Notes: generated by a model from the letters alone, not told the origin. A DNA stretch of 64,000 nucleotides from Vibrio aquaticus (GCF_003970385.1 NZ_RXZH01000005.1:1-64000), one strand, 5' to 3'. Numbered from the stretch's first letter, positions 35,836 to 45,878 are shown. Made by a program: numbers and translations.

Positions 35836-37428
35836 ATGTTAGATCAAGCAATGAAGCAGCAGCTAAAAGCATACCTAGAAAACCTTAAGACCGATGTACA
35901 GCTAGTTCTTAGCCTAGATGACAGCGAGACAGCAACTAAGCTGCAAGACTTAGCAAGCGATATCGCATCACTGACAGACAAGATTGAAGTGACGCGCGAT
36001 GACAACGCAAGTGCTCGCAAGCCAATCATGCAAGTCGTGAACAAAGCAAAAGGCACATCGATTAATTTTGCTGGTCTACCAATGGGACATGAGTTTACTT
36101 CTCTTGTTCTCGCACTACTGCACAGCGGTGGTCACCCTATCAAACTTGAAGCAGAGGTTATTGAACAGATTCAAGCATTGGATAAAGCGTTAGATGTAGA
36201 AATCTTTATCTCGCTTTCATGTCAGAACTGTCCAGAAGTGGTTCAGGCGTTCAACATGATGTCAGCAATCAACCCATTAGTTAAAACCACCATGATTGAT
36301 GGTGCAGCGTTCCAAGATGAAGTGAAATCACGCGACATCATGGCAGTACCAAGTGTATTTGTGAACGGTGAGCTATTTGGCCAAGGCCGCATGTCGCTAG
36401 CTGAAATCTTAAACAAAGTGGATTCAGGCGCAGCTGAGAAAAAAGCGGCGAGTCTAAGCGAGCAAGCACCATTCGACGTTCTTGTTGTTGGTGGCGGTCC
36501 TGCGGGTTCTTCAGCGGCTATCTATGCAGCTCGTAAAGGCATTCGTACTGGTGTGGTTGCTGACCGATTCGGTGGCCAAGTAATGGATACCATGGCGATT
36601 GAAAACTTTATCTCAGTGAAGGCAACAACAGGTCCTAAGCTGGTGGCTAGCCTAGAAGAGCACGTAAAAGAGTACGGTGTTGAGGTGATGACAGAGCAAC
36701 GCGCTGCCAACATCATTGATGCAGAAGAGACAGAAGATGGTTACATCCACGTTGAACTAGAAAGCGGCGCAGTTCTGAAAGCTCGTACGGTAATCACGAG
36801 CACAGGTGCACGCTGGCGTGAAATGAACGTTCCAGGAGAGCAAGAGTACCGCAACAAAGGTGTCGCTTACTGCCCACACTGTGACGGTCCACTGTTCAAA
36901 GGTAAGAAGACTGCGGTAATCGGTGGTGGTAACTCAGGTATCGAAGCGGCGATTGACCTATCAGGTATTGTTGAACACGTAACGGTTCTAGAGTTTGCAG
37001 ATACTCTGCGTGCAGACCAAGTGCTTATCGACAAAGCGAACGCAACGCCAAACATCGAAATCATCAAAATGGCACAAACCACACAAGTGCTGGGTGATGG
37101 TAACCGAGTAACTGGTCTTGAGTACAAAGATCGCAATACAGGTGAGCTAAAACAGATTGAACTTGCGGGTATCTTCGTTCAAATCGGTCTAATGCCAAAC
37201 AGCGAATGGCTAAAAGGTACTAAGGTTGAACTGTCACCACGTGGCGAAATTGAGATTGATGCCCATGGCGCAACAACAATGAGAGGTGTGTTTGCAGCGG
37301 GTGATGTAACAACGGTTCCTTACAAGCAAATCATCATTGCGATGGGTGAGGGTGCAAAAGCGAGTCTAGGTGCCTTTGATTACCTAATTCGTAACCCAGC
37401 ACCGGTTGCTGTCGCTGAAATGGCGTAA
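35836..37428 (+). CDS. ahpF: Alkyl hydroperoxide reductase subunit F (AhpF)
   Basis: NADH-dependent flavin disulfide reductase, 530 aa, that reduces AhpC. An N-terminal tandem thioredoxin-like domain (1-200) carries the redox pair in LSCQNCPEV (near 129-132). It is followed by an FAD domain ([21 protein letters not shown] near 215), the active disulfide CPHCDG near 344, and an NADH-binding [15 protein letters not shown] near 356. [16 protein letters not shown] and the final [24 protein letters not shown] complete the FAD site. Preceded by its own OxyR-type operator, so it does not depend on read-through from ahpC. Confidence 0.96.
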   Translation: MLDQAMKQQLKAYLENLKTDVQLVLSLDDSETATKLQDLASDIASLTDKIEVTRDDNASARKPIMQVVNKAKGTSINFAGLPMGHEFTSLVLALLHSGGHPIKLEAEVIEQIQALDKALDVEIFISLSCQNCPEVVQAFNMMSAINPLVKTTMIDGAAFQDEVKSRDIMAVPSVFVNGELFGQGRMSLAEILNKVDSGAAEKKAASLSEQAPFDVLVVGGGPAGSSAAIYAARKGIRTGVVADRFGGQVMDTMAIENFISVKATTGPKLVASLEEHVKEYGVEVMTEQRAANIIDAEETEDGYIHVELESGAVLKARTVITSTGARWREMNVPGEQEYRNKGVAYCPHCDGPLFKGKKTAVIGGGNSGIEAAIDLSGIVEHVTVLEFADTLRADQVLIDKANATPNIEIIKMAQTTQVLGDGNRVTGLEYKDRNTGELKQIELAGIFVQIGLMPNSEWLKGTKVELSPRGEIEIDAHGATTMRGVFAAGDVTTVPYKQIIIAMGEGAKASLGAFDYLIRNPAPVAVAEMA

Positions 37429-37479
37429 GAATTTATCCAGTCCTAACTATTCTTGTTAACTACTTTGTCGGAATTCGAC

Positions 37480-37512
37480 AGCCACTTCTGCTTAGTCAGA
37501 AGTGGCTTTTTT
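37480..37512 (+). terminator. Terminator of ahpF
   Basis: Stem AGCCACTTCTG/CAGAAGTGGCT with a CTTAGT loop and TTTTTCG tail. Confidence 0.9.
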
Positions 37513-37542
37513 CGTTTTATCAGCCAGTAAAAGTTCGTTCCG

Positions 37543-38430
37543 TCATTGCATAAAAGATTGCAGCATAAAATCGGTAAATGCGGACAATTTTGTACTGCGT
37601 CGAAGCTGAGGCGGATAAATCATATAGATAGCGCTTTGAGCAATGAAGTAATCACTGAGGACCTCTATAAGCTCGCCACTGTCTAGGGCTGGTTGCACCA
37701 AATAACACGGCATCTTTATGATGCCTTGTCCCTTTTTAGCCGATTCAAGCAACAACAGATTATCGCTGATCAGCATGTTGCCAGTTGTTCCTACCTCTAG
37801 TCGTTGATTGTCTTTGGTGAAAGACCATTGAGTCAGGTGCGGATCAGATAGGCAGTTATGCTGAGTTAAATGATCAGGGTGAGTAGGAAGCCCATGATGA
37901 TCCAAATACTCTCTCGAAGCACAGCAAACATGGCGATATGGCATCAGTTTTTTGGCAATCATATTGTCAGGTGGCGTGTTGGTGGCGCGGATCGCCAAGT
38001 CAAAATTACTTTTGGTCAGATCTTCACGGTTATATCCAATGTCGAGGTCAAATTCGATGTTGGGGTGCTGCGCCTGAAAGTCACGACAGATATCAATCAA
38101 ATATCGGTGGCTAAAAATAGTCGGAGCGGTAATTCGCAGTAAACCACTTACTTCGGTTTTGGTGTGCTCTAGCTCTTTTTCTAATTGCAAAATAGATCTG
38201 TTGATACCTTGCATCTTTTCGAGAATTTTTTCTCCAGCGTAGGTTAAGCGCACGCTGCGAGTTGAGCGAATCAACAGACTTGTTTCTAACTCTTGTTCTA
38301 GTTGATGAATCTGAGACGAAAGGTAGCTTCTTGAGATACCAAGGCTTTCTGCGGCTTTCGAGAAACTGAGCTGATTAGCGACTTCACTAAACAGCGCGTA
38401 GCGCTCAAATCGCTTGTGTTTTTTATGCAT
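37543..38430 (-). CDS. LysR-family regulator divergent from an aldo/keto reductase
   Basis: LysR regulator, 295 aa. The winged helix starts RFERYALFSEVANQLSFSKAA with recognition segment SRSYLSSQIHQLEQELE; the effector domain starts around 90 (SGLLRITAPTIFSHRYL), typical of the CrgA-like subgroup. It begins 200 bp from and divergent to the aldo/keto reductase gene, the usual arrangement in which the LysR protein controls its neighbour. Ligand unknown. Confidence 0.85.
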   Translation of the reverse strand: MHKKHKRFERYALFSEVANQLSFSKAAESLGISRSYLSSQIHQLEQELETSLLIRSTRSVRLTYAGEKILEKMQGINRSILQLEKELEHTKTEVSGLLRITAPTIFSHRYLIDICRDFQAQHPNIEFDLDIGYNREDLTKSNFDLAIRATNTPPDNMIAKKLMPYRHVCCASREYLDHHGLPTHPDHLTQHNCLSDPHLTQWSFTKDNQRLEVGTTGNMLISDNLLLLESAKKGQGIIKMPCYLVQPALDSGELIEVLSDYFIAQSAIYMIYPPQLRRSTKLSAFTDFMLQSFMQ

Positions 38431-38630
38431 GCTGGTGGCGGATATTGGGTCAATAATAGAAGGATGAAGTGGGATTATAGTTCAATATAGAAGATTAAAA
38501 CTTGATGATTGTTCGTTATACAAAATTATCTTTTCTCGAATATGGGCTTAATAGCGCCAGAGCCGAGGCGTATAGTGGAGGGAGTTAAAATACTCATCAG
38601 CGCAGTGCTGAACGAAATAGGAATACAACG

Positions 38631-39512
38631 ATGCAGAAGTCACATCCGGTGTTTTCACCAATGATTCAAGGTTACTGGCGCATGGCAGAGTGGGGAATGA
38701 ACACTCAGCAGCAACATGCGTTTGTTAAGCAGCATATCGAACTCGGCATCACCACTGTCGACCATGCTCCGGTGTATGGCCCGGACTCAGCATGTGAGCG
38801 CATGTTTGGTGAAGTGTTAGCTTTGGATTCAAGCTTGCGTGACCAGATTGAAATTGTCTCTAAGTGCGGTATCTACCGTGGTGAAGGCAAGCAGGTGAAT
38901 TTCTATGACAGCAGCAAAGCGGCGATTTTAAAGTCGGTCGATGAGTCACTAGAACGTTTAAATACAGATCACCTAGATGTATTGCTATTGCATCGCCCAG
39001 ATTTATTAATGGATGCCGATGAAGCGGCAAGCGCATTTGAACAACTTAAAGCTGCGGGTAAAGTGAAGCACTTCGGCGTGTCGAACTTTACACCTAGCCA
39101 ATTTGATTTACTTCAGTCTCGTTTGGATGCGCCACTCATTACCAACCAAGTGGAAATCAACCCAGTGAACCTACAAGTCACCGAAGATGGGACGTTAGAT
39201 CAGCTGCAACAGCAACGTGTTCAACCTATGGCGTGGTCGTGTTTGGCGGGTGGTCGACTGTTCACAGACAACAGTGAGCAAATGACTCGTCTGCGTGACA
39301 CGTTAACGGACATTGCCGATGAAATTGGCGCACGTTCTATCGATCAGGTTATCTTTGCTTGGGTAATGAAAATGCCAGCGAAGCCAGTACCAATTATAGG
39401 CAGTGGTAATATTGAACGCGTACAAAGTGCGCTTGGTGCACTAGAGCTCACGCTAACTCAAGAGCAGTGGTATCGCATTTGGGTTGCATCGAAAGGTCAC
39501 GGTGTGGCGTAA
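38631..39512 (+). CDS. Aldo/keto reductase, YdhF-like
   Basis: NADPH-dependent oxidoreductase of the aldo/keto reductase superfamily, 293 aa, cytosolic. Catalytic tetrad residues are visible: Asp in TTVDHAPVYG (Asp and Tyr, near 45-50), Lys in VSKCG near 80, His in LLLHRPD near 118. The C-terminal cofactor motif is PIIGSGNIERVQSAL. It most resembles the YdhF/oxidoreductase group. Substrate unknown. Likely controlled by the divergent LysR protein. Confidence 0.88.
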   Translation: MQKSHPVFSPMIQGYWRMAEWGMNTQQQHAFVKQHIELGITTVDHAPVYGPDSACERMFGEVLALDSSLRDQIEIVSKCGIYRGEGKQVNFYDSSKAAILKSVDESLERLNTDHLDVLLLHRPDLLMDADEAASAFEQLKAAGKVKHFGVSNFTPSQFDLLQSRLDAPLITNQVEINPVNLQVTEDGTLDQLQQQRVQPMAWSCLAGGRLFTDNSEQMTRLRDTLTDIADEIGARSIDQVIFAWVMKMPAKPVPIIGSGNIERVQSALGALELTLTQEQWYRIWVASKGHGVA

Positions 39513-39540
39513 CTCCATTTATATTGCCCTATAAAAATTT

Positions 39541-39572
39541 AGGCCCTAGTGAACTCACTAGGGCCTTTGTTT
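39541..39572. terminator. Bidirectional terminator between the aldo/keto reductase and GGCT-like genes
   Basis: Perfect stem AGGCCCTAGTG/CACTAGGGCCT with AACT loop, between convergent genes, T-rich at the right end and A-rich at the left. Confidence 0.85.
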
Positions 39573-39585
39573 ATTTGGCTTCAAT

Positions 39586-40146
39586 TTAGCCTCGAGCCTC
39601 TGCGATAAGGGCATCAATTTGACCATGATGCTCAGGTGTTACCCCGGCTAAATTGCCGTATTTAGGCTGATGGCGATCATTTTCCATCGGGAAGTGCCAG
39701 CCGACGGTGTGTTCAATAAACTGCTTAGCGAATTGTTCAGAGATCTCCAAACAACCCGCGAGCACTGTGTCGACATAGGTTTGCATGATTGGGCTGAAAG
39801 TACACGGTGGCTCTAAGTCATCTTTCACGTATACCCAAATATGATCATCCGGTGACAGCGTAAATTGACTGTCGATGTCATTGATTGCGATGGTAATACG
39901 GTGGTAGCCCCGTTCGCGAACATCAAACTCTTTTAACCCAGCTTCACTTACCTCTAGCAGTACGCCGTTGACTAAGCCTTCTCCTTTATTGACCACCAAT
40001 GGCGAAAGAATATAGCTGTCATCGACCTTACCCCAGTAGCGTTTTAATCCATGCGCCACGGCTGGAATCGCGGGTGAGGTTTGCCCCGTCAACTGACGTG
40101 AAGCGGAATTCATTAAGCTGCCATAGCCGAAGATGTAGTTTGCCAT
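39586..40146 (-). CDS. Gamma-glutamylcyclotransferase-like protein
   Basis: 186-aa cytosolic protein of the GGCT/AIG2-like fold. The start YIFGYGSLMN is the substrate-loop signature (YGSL), and FDVRERGYHR contains the likely catalytic Glu of the (D)xRE motif. VAHGLKRYWGKVDD and the central NGVLLEVSEAGLKEF also fit. Members cyclise gamma-glutamyl compounds or are of unknown substrate. Ribosome site AAAGGAG. Divergent from nnrS. Confidence 0.8.
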   Translation of the reverse strand: MANYIFGYGSLMNSASRQLTGQTSPAIPAVAHGLKRYWGKVDDSYILSPLVVNKGEGLVNGVLLEVSEAGLKEFDVRERGYHRITIAINDIDSQFTLSPDDHIWVYVKDDLEPPCTFSPIMQTYVDTVLAGCLEISEQFAKQFIEHTVGWHFPMENDRHQPKYGNLAGVTPEHHGQIDALIAEARG

Positions 40147-40231
40147 CCTGGTCTCCTTTCAGTGATGGTGGTCTTGATGTTTAAACCTACCGAGATTGAT
40201 GAGAAAAAGAAAGTCTACATAATACATAAGT

Positions 40232-40268
40232 GAGTCATTATGACTCTTATTTTTGTGGTCAAAATGAC
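40232..40268. promoter_or_regulatory. Two NorR-type GT-N7-AC sites upstream of nnrS
   Basis: GAGTCATTATGACTC (40232-40246, a perfect palindrome with core GTCATTATGAC) and GTCAAAATGAC (40258-40268) both fit the NorR core GT-N7-AC. Their centres are 24 bp apart and they lie 56-90 bp upstream of a sigma-54 promoter, the expected enhancer position. NorR is a nitric-oxide-sensing sigma-54 activator. Confidence 0.7.
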
Positions 40269-40321
40269 TCTTTGTGAGGATGGGAGTTAACGAAAGCCCA
40301 ATAGATACGGGGACTGTTAAC

Positions 40322-40338
40322 TTGGAACATTTCTTGCG
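40322..40338 (+). promoter_or_regulatory. Sigma-54 promoter of nnrS
   Basis: TTGGAACATTTCTTGCG against the sigma-54 consensus YTGGCACGNNNNTTGCW: GG and GC are both present with exactly the 10-bp spacing between them, with mismatches only at C5, G8 and the last W. The start codon lies 44 bp downstream. Confidence 0.75.
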
Positions 40339-40381
40339 ATAGAGAGTTGTATCCGATTATGAATGGCTTAGGAGTCACTCA

Positions 40382-41566
40382 GTGCTCAATATTACAGACA
40401 AAAAAGTCGAAGAGGCAATCCCACCTCTACTGCGTTTAGGTTTTAGACCTTTCTTCTTACTTGGCTCTCTTTATGCCGTAATCTCCATCGTGCTTTGGGT
40501 GTGGATGTTCCAGTCAGGCCAACCTGCTGCGCTTAAAGTACCGGCACTTTGGTGGCACGTGCATGAAATGTTATTTGGCTTTGCGATGGCGATTGTAGCT
40601 GGTTTCGTCTTAACCGCAGTGCAAACCTGGACAGGCGTTAACGGTACCAAACATTACCGTTTGGGCTTGCTAGTTGCACTTTGGTTATTGCCAAGAGTGC
40701 TGTTTTGGACCCCAACGCCACTGTGGTTGATATCAAGCATTGAAGCCCTGTTTCTAGCGTTAACCGCCTATGAAATTGGATATCGCGTCGTAAAATCAAA
40801 AGGGTGGCGTAACCTATTTTTTGTTCCGCTGTTTGTTTTAGCGATCGGGGCGAACTTTGCTAGCTACGCCGCCATTAAAGGACTGCCGCCGTTTCCTGCG
40901 TCAGCCGTGTGGCAGGCGATGCTTTGGTGGTTTACGTTGCTGCTGTCGATTATGGGCAGTCGAGTGATTCCATTCTTTACCGCCCGCCGCTTCAACTTTG
41001 AAAAGCCTCAGCCGATAGTGTGGCTGGATTGGGTGGCAAACTTGCCATTAGCAGGATTGTTTATTTTGAGCTTCTTCCCGATGACATTTGCTCAGTTAGG
41101 TCAGCCGCTCATGGTCGTTTCAGGCCTTGCGCATCTGGTGCGCGTGATGCGTTGGCAACCGTGGAGAACTATGAGCGAACCGCTCGTGTGGTCTTTGCAT
41201 GCGACCTATCTGTGTATTCCAATCAGCCTGTTACTGCGTGGTTTAATCGATAATCCATTTGCAGCGCATAATCTACTACACCTGTTTGCTATAGGTGCTA
41301 TCGGTGGGGTGATTTTGGCGATGATCGCCCGAGTGACAATGGGTCACACTGGCCGAGCCATTTATGAAGGTCCTAATATGGCCGTGGCATTCTTAGCCGT
41401 GATTGTTGCCGCATTGGTTCGCAGCTTAGGTGTGGCATTTGATCCTGCCAACATGATCTTGTGGGTTAACATCAGCGCAGGCCTTTGGGCACTCGCGTTT
41501 GGTCTGTTTGTTTATAAGTTTGGCGCAATGCTAATGAAACCGAGGGTGGACGGCCATCCAGGTTAA
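40382..41566 (+). CDS. nnrS: NnrS family membrane protein
   Basis: 394-aa integral membrane protein with about 12 hydrophobic segments. The NnrS signature is clear: LRLGFRPFFLLGSLYAV near 16-32, ALWWHVHEMLFGFAMAIVAGFVLTAV near 55-80, and SRVIPFFTARRF near 195. NnrS is a haem- and copper-containing membrane protein that protects against nitrosative stress by relieving formation of dinitrosyl-iron complexes. The start is a GTG with GGAG 7 bp upstream. The sigma-54 promoter and NorR-type sites support NO-induced expression. Confidence 0.92.
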   Translation: MLNITDKKVEEAIPPLLRLGFRPFFLLGSLYAVISIVLWVWMFQSGQPAALKVPALWWHVHEMLFGFAMAIVAGFVLTAVQTWTGVNGTKHYRLGLLVALWLLPRVLFWTPTPLWLISSIEALFLALTAYEIGYRVVKSKGWRNLFFVPLFVLAIGANFASYAAIKGLPPFPASAVWQAMLWWFTLLLSIMGSRVIPFFTARRFNFEKPQPIVWLDWVANLPLAGLFILSFFPMTFAQLGQPLMVVSGLAHLVRVMRWQPWRTMSEPLVWSLHATYLCIPISLLLRGLIDNPFAAHNLLHLFAIGAIGGVILAMIARVTMGHTGRAIYEGPNMAVAFLAVIVAALVRSLGVAFDPANMILWVNISAGLWALAFGLFVYKFGAMLMKPRVDGHPG

Positions 41567-41584
41567 GAGCCAAAGAAAGTAAAG

Positions 41585-41621
41585 AAAAGGCTTGGCGCTG
41601 TTGGGCGACCAAGCCTTTTTA
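41585..41621. terminator. Bidirectional terminator between nnrS and glpD
   Basis: Stem AAAAGGCTTGG/CCAAGCCTTTT with a 13-nt loop between convergent genes, followed by T on the plus side and, on the minus strand, by TTCTTT. Confidence 0.8.
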
Positions 41622-41638
41622 TATCAGTTAAACGAGCA

Positions 41639-43207
41639 TTAACCGGCCTTATTGATCTTACTGATCGTGACGACCTTATCTTGCATCGTCTGCTTCAGGT
41701 ATTGGTTTAGCGCCTGTTGCTCATCGTCTGAAAGGTAAAGACCAAGCTTAGTACGACGCCACAAAATGTCCTCTTCCGTGACCGCAAATTCATGGTTAAC
41801 CAAATAGTCTATTTCGGCCTGATACACACCGTGAGCTTCGACAGAGAATTGTTCACCCATATCCGCCACGCTGTTTTTGCCTTCTAACAACTGCCAAGTG
41901 CAAGTACCAAACTGGGTGACATAACGAAGAATGAGCGCTTCAGGTAACCAGTGGTATTTCGCTTGAATCGTTTGTGCTAGCTGCTCTCGGCTGCAGCTAA
42001 AGTTACCTCCTGGCAGAGCTTGATTCGCTGTCCATCGACCACCCATGTTCGGCAAGAAAGGCTCGAGCTTATCTAAAGCTGCTTCACCCAATTTTCGGTA
42101 GGTGGTGAGCTTACCGCCAAACACCGAAAGCAGTGGGGCTTGGTCAAGTTCTGCATCTAACTCGAGCGTGTAATCGCGAGTGATTGCTTGAGGAGAGTCA
42201 GATTCATCATCACAGAGTGGGCGAACTCCGCTGTAGCTCCATACCACATCATCACGTTTGAGCTGGTGGACGAAATGCTGGTTCACAATATCGATCAAGT
42301 AATCCACTTCATCGTCTGAAATCGCCACTTCACGCGGATCGCCTTTGTACTCAACATCCGTTGTGCCAATGATCGAAAACTTGTCTAAATAAGGGATCAT
42401 AAATACAATGCGGTTATCTTTGTTCTGCAGAATGTACGCTTGAGGTTCATCGTGAATACGTGGCACTACGATGTGTGAGCCTTTGATCAAACGAATATTG
42501 CGTGGTGAGTCTTGCTCTAAACCATCATCGAAGAATTGTTTAACCCAAGGTCCAGCGGCATTGACTAAGGCTTTCGCTTTACGCTCAAAGCGCTGCCCTG
42601 TCATCACGTCATGGATCGTCACACGCCACAGGCCATTTTCTCGTTGAGCTTGCTCAACACGGCAGTAATTACGTATTTCAGCCTTATTCTCTTTGGCGGC
42701 TAGAACATTGAGTAAAACCAATCGTGCGTCATCGACCCAGCAATCTGAATACTCAAAACCCTTTTTCATTTCGGGCTTTAGAAGGCCTGATTTTGCAAGA
42801 TCTACGCTAGTACTTGCCGGTAATGTTGTGCGTTTCCCCAGATTGTCATAAAGGAATAGGCCGCAGCGAATCATCCATGCTGGGCGTAAAAATGGGCGAT
42901 GGGGTAAGCGAAATCGCATAGGGTTGGCCACATGAGGGGCTTTTCTTAGCAAGACCTCACGCTCAGCCAATGCTTCTGAGACCAAACGAAATTCGTAGTG
43001 CTCAAGATAGCGTAAACCACCATGAATCAGTTTTGAACTTGCCGATGATGTTGCCGATGCAAAATCATTAGCTTCGTATAGACCGACAGCAAGCCCACGA
43101 CCTGCAGCATCCGCTGCGATACCTGCGCCATTAATGCCGCCACCGATGACGATCAAGTCTAGAATTTCAGACATATTCGCTGCAGCAGCACTGTGTTGGA
43201 TACTCAT
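41639..43207 (-). CDS. glpD: Aerobic glycerol-3-phosphate dehydrogenase GlpD
   Basis: FAD-dependent membrane-associated dehydrogenase, 522 aa, that oxidises glycerol-3-phosphate to dihydroxyacetone phosphate and feeds electrons to ubiquinone. It has an FAD-binding LIVIGGGINGAGIAADAAGRG near 17-37, ATSSASSKLIHGGLRYLEHYEFRLV near 50, and SVFGGKLTTYRKLGEAAL near 375. I chose the ATG at 43207 because AAGAGG lies 8 bp upstream; the frame is open to 43255 without support. It is the last of the four glp genes, with its own GlpR-like operator upstream. Confidence 0.94.
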   Translation of the reverse strand: MSIQHSAAAANMSEILDLIVIGGGINGAGIAADAAGRGLAVGLYEANDFASATSSASSKLIHGGLRYLEHYEFRLVSEALAEREVLLRKAPHVANPMRFRLPHRPFLRPAWMIRCGLFLYDNLGKRTTLPASTSVDLAKSGLLKPEMKKGFEYSDCWVDDARLVLLNVLAAKENKAEIRNYCRVEQAQRENGLWRVTIHDVMTGQRFERKAKALVNAAGPWVKQFFDDGLEQDSPRNIRLIKGSHIVVPRIHDEPQAYILQNKDNRIVFMIPYLDKFSIIGTTDVEYKGDPREVAISDDEVDYLIDIVNQHFVHQLKRDDVVWSYSGVRPLCDDESDSPQAITRDYTLELDAELDQAPLLSVFGGKLTTYRKLGEAALDKLEPFLPNMGGRWTANQALPGGNFSCSREQLAQTIQAKYHWLPEALILRYVTQFGTCTWQLLEGKNSVADMGEQFSVEAHGVYQAEIDYLVNHEFAVTEEDILWRRTKLGLYLSDDEQQALNQYLKQTMQDKVVTISKINKAG

Positions 43208-43287
43208 AAATTTGACCTCTTGGTGAGCGAACGAGCATTTTTGAACATGAAACAATCGTAACTCAGCTTTCGTTTGTGATCATCTTT

Positions 43288-43307
43288 TATTTTCGTTTAT
43301 GAGCGTT
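43288..43307. promoter_or_regulatory. Candidate GlpR operator upstream of glpD
   Basis: TATTTTCGTT fits the GlpR half-site WATKYTCGWW fully, and the adjoining TATGAGCGTT fits the inverted half at about 8 of 10 positions. A further perfect half-site, AACGAGCATT, lies at 43230-43239. Both are between glpR and glpD, so glpD appears to have its own regulated promoter. Confidence 0.5.
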
Positions 43308-43324
43308 TACTGTGATTTAGGCAC

Positions 43325-43355
43325 AAAAAAACCTCCTTATAAATGTAGGAGGTTT
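43325..43355 (-). terminator. Terminator after glpR
   Basis: On the minus strand, stem AAACCTCCT/AGGAGGTTT is followed by a T run. Separates glpR from glpD. Confidence 0.85.
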
Positions 43356-43380
43356 CGAATGTAGTACAAATATTCTGCGT

Positions 43381-44163
43381 TTATTGTTCGTTAGAGGTGC
43401 TCTCTACCACTTCTAGAGGAATAGAATGCTCTTTTAGTATGGTTTGAATCTCTTTTGGTGGTTCTTGATTAGTGAACAGCATATGCAGTTGTGAAATATT
43501 GCCTAGTTTGACCATCGCGTTTCGGCCAAACTTAGTATGATCAACCGCCAAAAAGACGCTACGACTATTCTCAATGATGGCTTGTTTGACTCGCACTTCG
43601 TGGTAATCGAAATCGAGCAGTGAACCATCAAAGTCGATGCCGCTAATGCCGAGAATGCCGAAGTCTAAACGGAATTGTTTCACAAAATCGAGGGTTGCTT
43701 CACCCACAATGCCCCCATCACGGTTGCGTACTTCACCACCGGCTAGGATGACTTTAAACTCAGGGTTCGGCAGTAGAATAGTCGCGACGTTGAGGTTATT
43801 GGTCACTACGCGTAACTGCTTATGCGTTTTATTCAGTGCGCGGGCAACGGCTTCTGGCGTTGTGCCGATATCGATAAACAGCGTTGCGCCATCAGGAATA
43901 TGTTTAACTAACTCTTCCGCGATAATATCTTTTTCATTGAAGTTCATGGACTTGCGATCAGAGTAGCTAGTATTCTCCGAACTTAGTGGAATCGTTGCAC
44001 CGCCATGATAACGGCGAATTTTGTTCTCATCGGCGAGTTCGTTCAGGTCGCGGCGAATGGTTTGCGGGCTAACGTTAAATCTCTCTACCAATTCATCTGT
44101 ACTGACATAACCTTGCTGTTGAACCAGTTCAATAATTTGCTGGTGTCTTGGTATTTGTTTCAC
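43381..44163 (-). CDS. glpR: Glycerol-3-phosphate regulon repressor GlpR
   Basis: DeoR-family repressor, 260 aa. The helix-turn-helix (RHQQIIELVQQQGYVSTDELVERFNVSPQTIRRDLNEL as seen across residues 5-42) is followed by a phosphosugar-isomerase-like sensor domain (TLFIDIGTTPEAVARAL near 95). It responds to glycerol-3-phosphate and represses glp genes. Located between glpK and glpD in the glpF-glpK-glpR-glpD order. Confidence 0.93.
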   Translation of the reverse strand: MKQIPRHQQIIELVQQQGYVSTDELVERFNVSPQTIRRDLNELADENKIRRYHGGATIPLSSENTSYSDRKSMNFNEKDIIAEELVKHIPDGATLFIDIGTTPEAVARALNKTHKQLRVVTNNLNVATILLPNPEFKVILAGGEVRNRDGGIVGEATLDFVKQFRLDFGILGISGIDFDGSLLDFDYHEVRVKQAIIENSRSVFLAVDHTKFGRNAMVKLGNISQLHMLFTNQEPPKEIQTILKEHSIPLEVVESTSNEQ

Positions 44164-44301
44164 TCATTACTCCCTGAACGAGGCGTATTCATTTCGGTTT
44201 CATTTTTCGAAAGGACGCACTCGATAATTTTTCTGTCGTTATTGTGCTCGAATTTGAACGTGGAGAGAAGAGAAAGTCATAAGGAATAGGGGATAAGACG
44301 C

Positions 44302-44324
44302 AAAAAGGGCGCTGTGAAGCGCCC
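44302..44324 (-). terminator. Terminator after glpK
   Basis: On the minus strand, stem GGGCGCT/AGCGCCC with TCAC loop followed by TTTTTG. Confidence 0.88.
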
Positions 44325-44360
44325 ATTATTGAAAGGTGTTCGAGTTAATGCATCAATGAC

Positions 44361-45878
44361 CTATTCTTCATCACCGTGCATTTCTGCCCATGTTTGCGCA
44401 CATTTCACTGCGCGCTTCCAACCTTTGTAACGGCGACTGCGCTTCTCTTCATCATGGTGAGGCAAGAAGGTGCGATCCAATACCGCTTTGCCTTGTAGCT
44501 CGTCAATGTTGTTCCAATAGCCTACCGCTAAACCCGCTAGGTAAGCTGCACCAAGCGCCGTGACTTCGGTCACTTCTGGGCGGTGAACTTCGGTATCTAA
44601 CACGTCTGATTGGAACTGCATTAAGAAGTTGTTCGCTACTGCGCCACCATCAACGCGCAAGTTCGCTAGCTTAATACCCGAGTCAGCTTGCATTGCATCG
44701 AGAACATCACGAGTCTGGTAGGCAATACCTTCTAATGTTGCTCGAATGATGTGGTTTGAGTTTACGCCACGAGTTAGACCGACAATCGTACCGCGAGCGT
44801 ATGCATCCCAGTAAGGAGCGCCAAGACCCGTAAAGGCAGGAACCACATACACACCGTTTGATGAATCTACTTTTGTCGCAAAGTATTCAGAGTCTTTTGC
44901 GTCCGCAAGTAATTTCATTTCATCACGTAGCCATTGGATAGAAGCGCCGCCCATGAATACCGCACCTTCCAGTGCATAAGCCGGTTCACCTGTTGGTCCA
45001 CATGCAAGCGTGGTGAGTAGACCGTGAGTTGATGTCACTTTCTCTTTGCCGGTGTTCATTAATAGGAAACAACCCGTGCCGTAAGTGTTCTTCGCTTGGC
45101 CTGCTTCGACACACATTTGACCGTAAAGCGCCGCTTGTTGGTCACCTGCAATACCAGCGATTGGAATACGTGTACCGCCTTTACCACCAATGTTGGTTTG
45201 GCCATACACTTCTGAAGAACGTTTTACTTCAGGCATCATCGACGCTGGAATACCAAGCTCATCGAGCATCTTCTGATCCCAACAAAGGTCATTGATGTTG
45301 AACAGCATAGTACGAGAAGCGTTGGTGTAATCCGTTACGTGAACGCGGCCTTGAGTCATCTTCCAAACCAACCAAGTATCGACTGTACCAAACAGTAGCT
45401 TGCCTGCTTCAGCGTCTTCACGAGCGCCTTCAACGTTATCAAGAATCCACTTTACTTTTGTGCCTGAGAAGTAAGGGTCTAGCACTAAGCCTGTATTGTC
45501 ACGTACGTAGTCTTCAAGGTCACGTGCTTTCAGGTCTTCACAAATATCAGCAGTGCGACGGCATTGCCAAACAATGGCGTTGTAAACTGGCTTACCGGTC
45601 TCTTTGTTCCAAACGATGGTGGTTTCACGTTGGTTAGTGATACCAATACCGGCTAATTGATCACTGCGAATACCTGATTTACCAAGCGCTTCAACTAGGG
45701 TTGCACTCTGAGTTGCCCAAATTTCGAGAGGATCATGTTCAACCCAGCCTGCTTTAGGGTAAATCTGCGTAAATTCACGTTGAGCAACACTCACGATGTT
45801 TGCATCGTGGTCTAGGATTACGGCGCGAGAGCTTGTAGTGCCTTGGTCTAGGGCAACAATGTACTTTTGCTCAGTCAT
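44361..45878 (-). CDS. glpK: Glycerol kinase GlpK
   Basis: FGGY-family kinase, 505 aa, phosphorylating glycerol to glycerol-3-phosphate and trapping it in the cell. It starts [20 protein letters not shown] (phosphate 1 motif), contains the substrate region [16 protein letters not shown] near 85, [12 protein letters not shown] near 265 and [21 protein letters not shown] near 400. Located 56 bp downstream of glpF. Confidence 0.97.
   Translation of the reverse strand: MTEQKYIVALDQGTTSSRAVILDHDANIVSVAQREFTQIYPKAGWVEHDPLEIWATQSATLVEALGKSGIRSDQLAGIGITNQRETTIVWNKETGKPVYNAIVWQCRRTADICEDLKARDLEDYVRDNTGLVLDPYFSGTKVKWILDNVEGAREDAEAGKLLFGTVDTWLVWKMTQGRVHVTDYTNASRTMLFNINDLCWDQKMLDELGIPASMMPEVKRSSEVYGQTNIGGKGGTRIPIAGIAGDQQAALYGQMCVEAGQAKNTYGTGCFLLMNTGKEKVTSTHGLLTTLACGPTGEPAYALEGAVFMGGASIQWLRDEMKLLADAKDSEYFATKVDSSNGVYVVPAFTGLGAPYWDAYARGTIVGLTRGVNSNHIIRATLEGIAYQTRDVLDAMQADSGIKLANLRVDGGAVANNFLMQFQSDVLDTEVHRPEVTEVTALGAAYLAGLAVGYWNNIDELQGKAVLDRTFLPHHDEEKRSRRYKGWKRAVKCAQTWAEMHGDEE

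Noticed and set aside
43310..43327. CRP-like TGTGATTTAGGCACA before glpD
   Set aside because: The two half-sites are out of register by one base. CRP control of glpD is plausible on general grounds but not supported by this site.
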